Shown here one piece after another: positions 1 through 8,673 of a DNA stretch of 33,011 nt; within the stretch, counting starts at the first letter, position 1; each line of letters opens with the position of its first letter. The stretch is taken from positions 1 to 33,011 of the forward strand of contig MNQS01000181.1 of assembly GCA_001915545.1 (NCBI GenBank), read 5' to 3'. This stretch comes from Bacteroides sp. 43_108. GTDB taxonomy: Bacteria > Bacteroidota > Bacteroidia > Bacteroidales > Bacteroidaceae. The notes beneath the pieces are model-generated. The model saw only the letters and a list, made by a program, of their open reading frames with translations, was not told where the DNA came from and ran no database searches. The position numbers and the translations under genes were made by a program.

Positions 1-23
1 TTCGGGGGAATACCTAAAGATAC

Positions 24-70
24 AAAAAAGCCAGCTAATTCGCAACACTTTGTGTATGAATTAGTTGGCT
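24..70 (-). terminator. Rho-independent terminator of the helicase gene
   Basis: A 13-bp stem (29-41 pairing with 58-70, one G-T wobble) lies just past the helicase stop codon. On the minus strand it is followed by a run of six T (24-29), the classical intrinsic terminator layout. It ends the ygiQ-helicase transcription unit. Confidence 0.8.
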
Positions 71-79
71 AATTTTATT

Positions 80-2206
80 CTATTTACTGAATATCCCTTG
101 AATAATATTTATAATCTCAGTTCCGTACTTTTCTATGCTTTTAGCGCCGAAGTATGGAATTTTCTTCAGTTCGTCAATTGTTTGAGGAGCTGCATTTGAA
201 ATGCAAATAAGTGCCTTTTGCTGTAGAACAACGTAGGCTGGCACATTTAGCTCTGCTGCTTTTTCGCGTCGCCATTTTACCAAACTGTTGAATAGTTTGG
301 CGTTACCGATGTCTGATGGAACTTCCATCTTTGCTTCTGATGCTGATTTTTTCTTTCCTTTATGTGGGCTTTGTTTTTCTGAGAGTTCGAGGGCTGTTTT
401 TGCCTTGCAGTCAAGATATGAAGCTACAGAAAAGCCGTTGGAAGCAGTATGTTCAAGTAGTGAGAGCTTCATATTCAGCATAAATGTGAGGCTGTCAAGA
501 TTTTCTTTCAATCTTTTGGCTGTAATTTTGTTGTCGGGAGTGATGCCTGTCAGCTTGCTTACATTTTCTGTTATTTCCTTAGTTTTTTCAAAGAAATAAT
601 GTGCACCTTTAATGATTCTTTCGTTTAGAAATTTGTCTTCGGAATAGTTTTCTGAAGTAGAAAGTATTTGGGTGTATTGCTGTTTGAATTTGATGCAGAT
701 ATCTATGATGTTTTGTTTCATATCTACAGTCATATCGCGGAGCATAGAGAGAGCTTTGGGAAAGCTGTTGTAGAGGAATTCTTCGAATATACGGCATAGC
801 GAGTTCAGTTCCATGCTGATGAAACTGAAGTTGAAGAGTTCGTCAAGATTGGACATGAAATATTCGAATCTGTAGCTGTCGAATTTCTTTTCTGCGCATT
901 CAGCACTGCCGTCGCAACTGCGTGTAAAGGATTCTATAGTGTTGTCTGAAATTATAGAGTCTGGAGATATTGGATGGGTGAGAATTATTCCTTCTAAGCT
1001 GCGGCATCTGCTTAAAGCTACATATACCTGTCCATGGGCAAAAGCTCGGTCGGTGTCGATTATTACGTTGTCAAATGTAAGTCCTTGGCTTTTGTGTATG
1101 GTTATGGCCCATGCGAGTTTTAGTGGAAATTGGGTGAACACACCTTCGACTTCTTCCTTAATTTCTTTTGTTTCGTCATCGATGGTATATTTCATATTTT
1201 CCCATTCCATCTTGGATACTTGTATGATAGTTTCTTCTCCTGCACATTGTACTTCAATGCTGTTTTCATCAAGGTTTACGACTTTGCCTATTTTTCCATT
1301 GAAGAAACTGTGCTTGTCGCTGAAATCGTTCTTGATGAACATAACTTGTGCACCTTTTTTTAGTTTCAGTTCTGCATCTGCTGGAAATGATGTTTGTGGA
1401 AAGTTGCCCGAAACTTCAGCTTCGTATGTGAACTCTTTTGATGGTAATGTGCCAAGCTTGCTGTTGTTGTATTCCTGTGCCTGAAAGTTGTGCGTAGTAA
1501 GTTTTATATATCCTTTGTCAGCGCTGTTTTCATAGTCAGGTGTGAATCTGCTGTTGAGCAGATTCAATATGTTGCTGTCTATTCTGTTTTCACGTATGCA
1601 GTTGAGTACATTTATAAATGCTGTGTCTGTTTGCCTGTATACGGTTTTTAATTCAATGGTGATGTATTCGCTGTTCTTTAGTGCGTGACTATCAAAGAAA
1701 TAAGGGCTATTGTAGTATTTTGAGAGTAAGTCCCATTCACCGTCCTTTACTACCGGTGATAACTGCTGAAGGTCACCAATCATGAGAAGTTGTACTCCTC
1801 CGAATGGTTTGCTTCTGTCTTTATACCTTCGCAATACAGAATCAATGGCATCAAGCAAATCTGCTCTAACCATACTGATTTCATCGATAACAAGCAGATC
1901 CAAGCTTTTGATGATGTTTTTCTTCTCTTTGCCGAATCTGTATTTGTCGGCAGAGTTTCGAGAGTCAGGGAGATATGGTGAAAGCGGAAGCTGGAAAAAT
2001 GAGTGAATAGTCACACCTTCAGCGTTGATGGCTGCAACGCCTGTAGGTGCAACTACTATCATTCTTTTGGGTGACTTTTCTCTCAGCCTTTTAAGGAACG
2101 TTGTCTTTCCAGTTCCTGCCTTTCCCGTGAGAAATATGTTGACTCCTGTTTTTTCCACAAAATCCCATGCAAGGTTCATTTCGTGGTTAACATCACTCAT
2201 GCTCAT
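80..2206 (-). CDS. PIF1-like ATP-dependent DNA helicase with C-terminal HRDC domain
   Basis: 708-residue superfamily 1 helicase, probably a 5'-3' DNA helicase in repair or replication restart. Visible motifs are a Walker A GKAGTGKTT (28-36), a Walker B LLVIDEIS near residue 109, and a UvrD_C_2-type segment around 365-410 with the IHKSQG and YVALSRC motifs typical of PIF1/RecD. The last ~75 residues resemble an HRDC domain, a nucleic-acid-binding module of RecQ helicases. The start ATG overlaps the ygiQ stop in an ATGA arrangement, so the two are probably translationally coupled. A second Met lies at residue 3. The exact substrate cannot be read from the sequence. Confidence 0.9.
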   Translation of the reverse strand: MSMSDVNHEMNLAWDFVEKTGVNIFLTGKAGTGKTTFLKRLREKSPKRMIVVAPTGVAAINAEGVTIHSFFQLPLSPYLPDSRNSADKYRFGKEKKNIIKSLDLLVIDEISMVRADLLDAIDSVLRRYKDRSKPFGGVQLLMIGDLQQLSPVVKDGEWDLLSKYYNSPYFFDSHALKNSEYITIELKTVYRQTDTAFINVLNCIRENRIDSNILNLLNSRFTPDYENSADKGYIKLTTHNFQAQEYNNSKLGTLPSKEFTYEAEVSGNFPQTSFPADAELKLKKGAQVMFIKNDFSDKHSFFNGKIGKVVNLDENSIEVQCAGEETIIQVSKMEWENMKYTIDDETKEIKEEVEGVFTQFPLKLAWAITIHKSQGLTFDNVIIDTDRAFAHGQVYVALSRCRSLEGIILTHPISPDSIISDNTIESFTRSCDGSAECAEKKFDSYRFEYFMSNLDELFNFSFISMELNSLCRIFEEFLYNSFPKALSMLRDMTVDMKQNIIDICIKFKQQYTQILSTSENYSEDKFLNERIIKGAHYFFEKTKEITENVSKLTGITPDNKITAKRLKENLDSLTFMLNMKLSLLEHTASNGFSVASYLDCKAKTALELSEKQSPHKGKKKSASEAKMEVPSDIGNAKLFNSLVKWRREKAAELNVPAYVVLQQKALICISNAAPQTIDELKKIPYFGAKSIEKYGTEIINIIQGIFSK

Positions 2207-4134
2207 TTTTTATTGCGTCTGTATATCTTTGATTTTGCTTTTGGTACATAGTTTTCGCTTGGTTTCTTGGAACTTCTTCCGTACAGTCTTTCAATCAAGT
2301 CTGCTCGTCCTATTCGTCTCAGTTCTGATATGATGTGACTGCGTTCTTCGGGTTTATAGCAAAAGAAAAATTGCCTTTGTGCAAGTTTGTCTTTAGGTGT
2401 TTTGGCAGAGAACACTTTTTCCAGTGTGTAAGGATTAAATCCGGTATACCACATTTCTGTGCTTACAGTCATTGGAGTAGGTGTGAAGTCCTGCACCTGC
2501 TCAAGCTTGAAGTTGAGATCTTTGGTGAGTACAGCCAGTTCTGCCATATCTTCTTCTCCGCATCCTGGGTGACTGCTTATGAAGTATGGTATAATCTGTT
2601 CCCTGAGGTTCTTTTCGCTGTTGACTCTGTCGAATATTCGTTTGAAGTCGTAAAACAGTTTGAAAGAAGGTTTTCTCATCAGGTATAGCACTTTGTCAGA
2701 AGTGTGTTCCGGTGCCACTTTCAGTCTTCCGCTTACGTGCTTCTCGATAAGTTCTTCTGCATATTCCATGTTGCTTCGGCTGATGTTTGCTCCGTCAGCC
2801 TTATGCAGAATCAAATCGTACCTTACACCGCTTCCAATGAAAGTTTTCTTGACTCCTTTTATCTTGTCGGCGCTTCTGTATAGATCCAGAAGTTTGCTGT
2901 GATCTGTGTCAAGATTTTTGCATATCTGCGGATGAACGCATGATGGACGTTTGCATGCATGGCAAAGTTTCAGATTCTTTCCATGCATTCCGTACATGTT
3001 GGCACTAGGGCCTCCCAGGTCACTGAGATATCCCTTGAATCCAGGCATTTCAGTCACGGCTTTGACTTCCTTGAGAATGCTCTCTTTGCTCCTGCTCATA
3101 ATAAATTTACCCTGATGGGCAGATATGGTACAGAATGCGCACCCCCCAAAACATCCTCTGTGAATATTTACAGAGAATTTTATCATTTCGTATGCCGGAA
3201 TCCTTTTGTTCTTGTATTTCGGATGTGGTAATCTTGTATAGGGCAGGTCAAATGAATGATCCAATTCCTTTTGTGTCATCGGCGGGTACGGCGGATTGAC
3301 CACAGCATACATACCATCTACTTCCTGAATGATTCGGCATGCTTCATACCTGTTGGATTCTTCTTCGATATGTTTGAAGTTCTTCGCTTGAAACATTTTG
3401 TTTTCCAAGCATTCTCTATGTGAATGAAGAACAATGTCGCTGTCGCAGATTCCTCTTGGTATTTCATTTTTGTTGAGAAGCATTACAGTCTGCTTCTGCG
3501 GTTTTCTGAGCATCAGTTCACGGAACGTTTTCGTATCTATTGGACGTCCTTGTTCTGAAAGAGTCTGAACTATCGACATGATTGGTTTTTCGCCCATGCC
3601 GTATATAATCATATCAGCCTTGCTGTCGCATAGAATGCATTTCTGCAGTTTGTCTTTCCAGTAGTCATAGTGCGTCAGACGTCTCAGTGAAGCTTCTATT
3701 CCACCCAGTATTACAGGTACGTCAGGATAGAGTTTCTTAAGAATTTTTGTATAGACGATTGTCGGATATTCCGGACGTAGGTCGTGTCGTCCGTCTGGCG
3801 AATAAGCGTCTTCCGATCTCAATCTTTTGTTGGACGTATATTTGTTGACCATAGAGTCCATGCATCCCGGTGCAATGCCGAAAAACAATCTAGGGCGTCC
3901 CATCTTCTTGAAATCTCTATAGTCGCCATGCCAGTCTGGTTGTGGAACTATGGCCACTTTCAGACCTTCGTCTTCAAGGATTCTTCCTATGACAGCTGCG
4001 CCGAATGAGGGATGGTCTACGTATGCGTCAGCACTGAACAGGACCACGTCTAGTTCGTCCCATCCTCTTAAATCCGCCTCTTTTCTGTTAGTAGGCAACC
4101 AATCTGTCAATCTGTAATCGGTATAGTCTGCCAT
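2203..4134 (-). CDS. ygiQ: YgiQ family radical SAM protein
   Basis: 643 residues, the usual length of the YgiQ (UPF0313) family. The radical-SAM cluster motif CFGGCAFC (C-x3-C-x2-C) lies near residues 326-334 and would bind a 4Fe-4S cluster and S-adenosylmethionine. The N-terminal ~300 residues are the characteristic YgiQ N-terminal domain, including the GGIEASLRR stretch, and a basic tail follows the radical-SAM core. The reaction of YgiQ proteins is not established. The gene is followed without a gap by the helicase (4-base overlap) and begins 73 bp after the amidase gene on the same strand. Confidence 0.93.
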   Translation of the reverse strand: MADYTDYRLTDWLPTNRKEADLRGWDELDVVLFSADAYVDHPSFGAAVIGRILEDEGLKVAIVPQPDWHGDYRDFKKMGRPRLFFGIAPGCMDSMVNKYTSNKRLRSEDAYSPDGRHDLRPEYPTIVYTKILKKLYPDVPVILGGIEASLRRLTHYDYWKDKLQKCILCDSKADMIIYGMGEKPIMSIVQTLSEQGRPIDTKTFRELMLRKPQKQTVMLLNKNEIPRGICDSDIVLHSHRECLENKMFQAKNFKHIEEESNRYEACRIIQEVDGMYAVVNPPYPPMTQKELDHSFDLPYTRLPHPKYKNKRIPAYEMIKFSVNIHRGCFGGCAFCTISAHQGKFIMSRSKESILKEVKAVTEMPGFKGYLSDLGGPSANMYGMHGKNLKLCHACKRPSCVHPQICKNLDTDHSKLLDLYRSADKIKGVKKTFIGSGVRYDLILHKADGANISRSNMEYAEELIEKHVSGRLKVAPEHTSDKVLYLMRKPSFKLFYDFKRIFDRVNSEKNLREQIIPYFISSHPGCGEEDMAELAVLTKDLNFKLEQVQDFTPTPMTVSTEMWYTGFNPYTLEKVFSAKTPKDKLAQRQFFFCYKPEERSHIISELRRIGRADLIERLYGRSSKKPSENYVPKAKSKIYRRNKK

Positions 4135-4207
4135 TTCTATATTTCTCTAGATGTTATCTATTGATTGTTGTTCTCGCTTATCTGTTTATTTTTCTGCTGG
4201 CACAATT

Positions 4208-7069
4208 TCACTTGCTTCCAAGCAGATAGTTTATGAGTGCTCCCATCAGGAGATTTCTGCTGTTTGCCTCGATAATGCTTTCTAGTGGAAAACCCAGTGC
4301 AATTGATTTATATCCATTGCCGTTGTAGGCTATTCCTGCAGGTGAACCGTTGCTGTATGCAAGCATTGCAAAAGCATTGCTGTTCTGTGGTGCCAGCACT
4401 CCCGTTGCCGGTACGGCATAGCTGTGTTCGTTCATTTCGCGATATATGCTGAAGTTGAGGCCCGAACCGCTGACACCTTTGACAGATTTTTCTGTAATGT
4501 TACCGTTCTGTCTGCATCCCATGATGTTTCCAAGTCCGCTGTCCTGCATGGCAAATGTTCCACTTACGAGGAGATTTCCACCTTTCCTGCAGTAGTCTGA
4601 TAGGATATTCGTAGTCTTTGCTCTGAACTCTTTCTGTACACCATAGATCATATCTATCATTCTGTATTCAGACAGGTTCATGTTTCTGTTTATGAAAGCA
4701 TCCTCGCTCATAGACGTGAATGAGAATCTGCCAGTAAGATGAATAGCTCGTCCGTGTATGAAAGTGTAGTCGAACGTATTTCCCATAAAAATTTTTCCTG
4801 CGAGCTCGTTTCCGCTGTATCCCAGTCCGTCTTTTCTTTCTGAGCCCATTTTGCTCTTGTCGAATCCTATTTGTCTTCCGCAGAATCCTGAAAATGCACC
4901 GTATGGAACTCCTGGGTCTGCATCAAGGTCAAATCCCTGAGTATCGTCTGTATCTATAGATGCCGGTCCGCTTAACCTTGTAAAACCATTTACGATAAGT
5001 ATTTTGCCTTCGCTTTTAGATGCAACGCAAGCAGATAGAATTTCCGATGGGAAACTTTCTCCTCCTTTGTTTGATGCAGTCACTTTGAAAGAATACACAA
5101 TATCTGGAACCAGTTCTACAGTGCAAGACGTTCCCTTTACAATCTGACCGTTGTCGAACCCATCATATCCCGTTCGTGTGTACAGAATGTATTCCTGAGC
5201 CTTTGCAGTTGGTTCAGTCGGATCGTCCGTCGGTGCCCAGCTGAGTGTGGCCGTATGGCGTCTTTCATTTATTTCTACCGAAAAGTTCCTTACAGGCAAC
5301 GGCTGTATGACGTAATCGCGTCCATGTTGTTCTGCAACATTTTTTACGATAGTCTTGTAGACCGATCTGCAGAAGTCGAACTTGAAATGCGGATCGTAAG
5401 CCATCCTCATATCATCAAAGTTCTGGTGCGACAGCATCTCCAGAATGCTTGCTGGAACCATCGGTTCACGAGTCTCGCTGTAGTTTCTGTTCCACAGCTG
5501 TCTTACCTTCCAACCATATTTTTTCATATCCTTCGACAAGCCTGTAAGCAAAGAACTTGATATGTCCCTGCTGACATACCTGTCAAGACCTGCACCAGTC
5601 TTTCCATCATTGAAGTCGGTTGTGAAAATAGACAAAGTGCCGATATAATCACCTGTTCTTGAAAATCCGGCATCAGTATGGAATGCCAATGACATTTCAA
5701 AAGGCACTTTTTTGCCTTGCTGTTCAGGATTGTAAACTGATCCTCCCGAGAGATAATTTACCATCTGCGACCTGGCATTTATGTCATCTCTGTAGTCGTT
5801 TTCTCCATCTGTAAAGGAATATATCTCCTTTGGCATTCCGGCCCATTGTTCATAATACCTTGCCGCTTCAGCCCATCTAGGCATTCCGCTCACAATGCCG
5901 TTGCCTCGGCTCATGCCTCTGGCAATGTTTCCCATACCTCCGCCGAACCTTACAGCATCGCCTGTCACAACTCCCTTGTGTCCGCTCATGTTCGATAGTA
6001 CGACCATGCCGAAATCGTTTTCTCCCTTGCTGAATTCAAACGTACCCAGGTACACCCATGTTCCGCTTCCCATTTTCTGGTTGACCTTGAATTCTGTTAT
6101 GCCACCCTTATGGTATACGATGTAGTGCGCGTCCGGAACGCTTTCTTCTGTAGTCTGATAAGACACGTAAACAGCATATTTGCCGTCTTCCGGTATGTCT
6201 GGAATCCACTCTGCAAAAGTTTCTTCCTTCTTCGATGTTGTCGTAGGCACATATCTGGCAGTACCGTCAGTGAACGGCGAATCGCCGTCGTAGTATACAT
6301 CTTTCAGATGCGAAAATCCGTATTGGTCCGTAGTATGCCACTTTAGTTTGTTGCCTTTTTTGCGTGACGCCTCAATATACATTCCGTCCTTTGTAGGATG
6401 GTCGTTGTCTACAATTACTTCGTTCTTCTGCCAGTCCCTTTCGCGTGGAGTGAACACCACAGCTCCCGCATTTTCCAGCATAGGTATTATGTATGGAATA
6501 ACGAACGTCTGCGAGAAAAGATCTTCCACAGTGCAGAACAGAGGCGGTCTCTGCCATACCCATTCCATTTTAGAAGTTTTGTAGAATCTTCCATGGCTTT
6601 GCCACAAAGCTATATGTGTACCCTCAAGTCCGAGTGGAAATTCTTCCGGCCGGCTGATGTTTTTGACCCACGGCTCTCCTTTGTATACTTTCTTCCACAT
6701 TCTCGAGCGGTCCTTGTTCTTGGTTCTAAGCGAGTTTGGAATAAGCGATTCTATAGGCAGTCCGTCGGCAATGACTTTTATGTCATATCCTTTTTTCTTT
6801 GAAGGAACAATCTCTCTAAGGTCATCATAGATCTTTCTGACAGTTTCTTCAGTGAAGTGCTGTTCCGGAAATCCTCCTCCGGTGTATATGGTTATAGTTT
6901 TTTCCTTATCATCTACCTCAACATCCTTCAGTGTGCTTTTGGCTATTTCCGCATCAGGATTCTTGTAGTTGCTGAAGTAGTCCATGAAGTCGCTTTTGGT
7001 TTGTGCCTCAGCTTGTGCAATTGCCAGTCCTGTTACTAGTAATGAAAACAGGTATTTTCTTATTCTCAT
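4208..7069 (-). CDS. Secreted N-acetylmuramoyl-L-alanine amidase-like protein with golvesin and FN3 domains
   Basis: 953 residues with a signal peptide (1-22, ending AQAEAQ). An amidase_3-like fold appears split: a first part around residue 155 (LWQSHGRFY) and a second around 465-590 (FHTDAG, then a Glu in ILEMLSHQN), consistent with zinc-binding His and catalytic Glu. Between them, about 222-375, is a golvesin C-terminal-like beta domain. A fibronectin type III domain lies near 595-690, and the last ~260 residues are unassigned. Relatives in Bacteroidales are often labelled 'xanthan lyase', a name the domains do not support. It starts 6 bp after the T9SS plug gene, so both are probably one operon acting in the cell envelope. 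Confidence 0.8.
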   Translation of the reverse strand: MRIRKYLFSLLVTGLAIAQAEAQTKSDFMDYFSNYKNPDAEIAKSTLKDVEVDDKEKTITIYTGGGFPEQHFTEETVRKIYDDLREIVPSKKKGYDIKVIADGLPIESLIPNSLRTKNKDRSRMWKKVYKGEPWVKNISRPEEFPLGLEGTHIALWQSHGRFYKTSKMEWVWQRPPLFCTVEDLFSQTFVIPYIIPMLENAGAVVFTPRERDWQKNEVIVDNDHPTKDGMYIEASRKKGNKLKWHTTDQYGFSHLKDVYYDGDSPFTDGTARYVPTTTSKKEETFAEWIPDIPEDGKYAVYVSYQTTEESVPDAHYIVYHKGGITEFKVNQKMGSGTWVYLGTFEFSKGENDFGMVVLSNMSGHKGVVTGDAVRFGGGMGNIARGMSRGNGIVSGMPRWAEAARYYEQWAGMPKEIYSFTDGENDYRDDINARSQMVNYLSGGSVYNPEQQGKKVPFEMSLAFHTDAGFSRTGDYIGTLSIFTTDFNDGKTGAGLDRYVSRDISSSLLTGLSKDMKKYGWKVRQLWNRNYSETREPMVPASILEMLSHQNFDDMRMAYDPHFKFDFCRSVYKTIVKNVAEQHGRDYVIQPLPVRNFSVEINERRHTATLSWAPTDDPTEPTAKAQEYILYTRTGYDGFDNGQIVKGTSCTVELVPDIVYSFKVTASNKGGESFPSEILSACVASKSEGKILIVNGFTRLSGPASIDTDDTQGFDLDADPGVPYGAFSGFCGRQIGFDKSKMGSERKDGLGYSGNELAGKIFMGNTFDYTFIHGRAIHLTGRFSFTSMSEDAFINRNMNLSEYRMIDMIYGVQKEFRAKTTNILSDYCRKGGNLLVSGTFAMQDSGLGNIMGCRQNGNITEKSVKGVSGSGLNFSIYREMNEHSYAVPATGVLAPQNSNAFAMLAYSNGSPAGIAYNGNGYKSIALGFPLESIIEANSRNLLMGALINYLLGSK

Positions 7070-7075
7070 TTTCTT

Positions 7076-8332
7076 TTAGTTTTGTTTGAAGATAATCTGC
7101 TTGAACCCCACAAGCTTGTCATATCTGCCTCCAACGGGACGGTGATATACGTATATTGTATATTCATTTTCCGTCTGATGGAAATTTCCTTCTGTCGGAC
7201 TGAGGCTGGTCTTGCTTCCGTCGTCCGATACAAACATATACTGATAGTTGTATGATCCCTGTTTGAGAGGAACAACAATCTCGTATGCCTTATCAATCTC
7301 GTTGTACTTCATCTTGTATTGCGGAGCAAACTGATTGTATGTCAGGTCTCCGTTCAGATACACGTCGCCACCTCCAATTCTCGGCATCTTCAATTTGAAG
7401 TGCGTATAGAAATAGTCGCTCTCAGTATCGTTGTTTATATTGTCGTCATTTCGTATGAGGAAACGTCCGTCCTGATCTTCATCATAGATGTAGTTTCTTC
7501 TCTGCGCATCCTCATAAAGAGTTGCATGGTAGTACGGATCAAAAAACTCCATTTCATACACATGCATTGTCGGCACGTACGGATCCAATATCTCAAATCT
7601 TCTGTATTCGTTGCCGGCATCGAATATGAGTTGTCTGTTATGCTCATATTTCAGTTCCCTGCCACTGATATAGCTGGGCATTATTCCGCAAACGAAATTG
7701 TCAGGTCTTCTGTTCTGATATACCACTGGCTTGAACTCTGTCTGCGGACTGCTTACAAGATAATTCGCATAGTTTATAATCATGCTCACCTGCTGGTGCG
7801 AACTGTACGTGTCTATGTCCGTATTCGCGCTGATGCTTGCAGATACTCCAACATGAGGTTCAAGCAGACTGAAACACGCCTGCAGTACAGGTTCTTCTTC
7901 GCCGTCCACATAAACATACAGCTTGTAGTTTCCGCTTATTTTAGGCTGCATCTCGTCGTTGGGGATCTCCAGCGTATAGTGGTTGTACAGCATCTGAGTA
8001 TTGACCGACTGCTCGTAATTGTCTATTATGCCTTCGTTGAATCCGTTGACGTAGTCGCTGTCGAATATGTCCGATTCAGTCCAGTCTGCATTGCAGTGCA
8101 CAAGCTTGTATACATATCTGACATAGCTGTGCTGCATGTCGTCAAACGAAATCTCTATCCTGTTGTTTCCTCCCAGATTCATCACCGGAGGTTCTCCCCA
8201 CAGCCCATTCACTTTCAGCTGTAGGGTTTTAATGTTGTCTGCATATATCGCACTTTGCTGCGCTTCTGCTGGCATGCTCATCATCAGAGATGCCATCGAC
8301 GCCAAATATATTATTTTCTTGCGTGTAAACAT
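7076..8332 (-). CDS. Type IX secretion system plug-domain protein (former DUF5103)
   Basis: 418 residues from the chosen start. The open frame continues 26 codons upstream (to 8410), but a typical signal peptide (MFTRKK, hydrophobic core, PAEAQQ) begins at the ATG at 8332-8330, so I prefer that start. The conserved part begins around IYADNIKTLQLKVNG and matches the family that in Flavobacterium johnsoniae contains the periplasmic Plug of the T9SS outer-membrane SprA translocon. Family assignment is by recognition of the sequence; the role is known only from that relative. A T9SS-sorted glycosidase lies at 25822-30072, a consistent client. Confidence 0.8.
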   Translation of the reverse strand: MFTRKKIIYLASMASLMMSMPAEAQQSAIYADNIKTLQLKVNGLWGEPPVMNLGGNNRIEISFDDMQHSYVRYVYKLVHCNADWTESDIFDSDYVNGFNEGIIDNYEQSVNTQMLYNHYTLEIPNDEMQPKISGNYKLYVYVDGEEEPVLQACFSLLEPHVGVSASISANTDIDTYSSHQQVSMIINYANYLVSSPQTEFKPVVYQNRRPDNFVCGIMPSYISGRELKYEHNRQLIFDAGNEYRRFEILDPYVPTMHVYEMEFFDPYYHATLYEDAQRRNYIYDEDQDGRFLIRNDDNINNDTESDYFYTHFKLKMPRIGGGDVYLNGDLTYNQFAPQYKMKYNEIDKAYEIVVPLKQGSYNYQYMFVSDDGSKTSLSPTEGNFHQTENEYTIYVYHRPVGGRYDKLVGFKQIIFKQN

Positions 8333-8389
8333 TCCGTTATAGGGTTTAGTACGTTCATGCAGGATAAGCACTATCCTCCAAATATGATT

Positions 8390-8397
8390 CAAATTTA
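8390..8397 (-). promoter_or_regulatory. Possible -7 element of the plug-amidase operon
   Basis: On the minus strand this reads TAAATTTG, matching the Bacteroidota -7 consensus TAnnTTTG. It would start transcription about 50 bp before the chosen ATG and inside the over-long N-terminal extension, which supports the start at 8332. No good TTTG was found at the -33 spacing. Confidence 0.4.
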
Positions 8398-8481
8398 TGA
8401 AAAAATCCACATTCGTAATAATCCGTCAGGTCTTTTGTTGACTGAAAATTTCGTTGATGCTTCATTTACTGTAATATTTTA

Positions 8482-8489
8482 TATATTTG
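8482..8489 (+). promoter_or_regulatory. Possible -7 element upstream of ppk1
   Basis: Reads TATATTTG, matching TAnnTTTG. There is no TTTG at 19-21 bp upstream; the nearest TTG is 25 bp away. It would give a leader of about 180 bases. Confidence 0.3.
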
Positions 8490-8673
8490 CATCTGTAAGC
8501 TGTATCGCATTTCATCAAGCATGGAGATGTGTAATCAATATGTAACAAATATGAAACGTTGTTGCAGCACCGATTTCGGTATTTTGTGTGAGTTTTGAAT
8601 TAGCTTGCATTCGGGCCTGCATGTTTATTCATTGCACGGCATTTTGACTGGTCTATATCAAATTATCATATAT

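Larger units (their letters stand above)
8333..8673. other. Divergent intergenic region between the plug gene and ppk1
   Basis: 341 bp without a convincing gene. It is AT-rich and holds possible -7 promoter elements for both directions (8390-8397 on minus, 8482-8489 on plus). Open frames here are N-terminal over-extensions of the flanking genes. I see no clear operator or riboswitch. Confidence 0.6.

Noticed and set aside
7319..8224. 301-codon open frame on the plus strand
   Set aside because: It lies entirely antisense to the T9SS plug gene, which has a signal peptide and family match; the plus-strand frame is a shadow.
8579..8586. Promoter -7 box TATTTTG upstream of ppk1
   Set aside because: The spacing between TA and TTTG is one base short of the consensus and no -33 box is present.
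8605..8673. Upstream start for ppk1 adding 23 residues
   Set aside because: The family N-terminus begins at MKSKFPMIERDISW (8674) and the extension shows no similarity.
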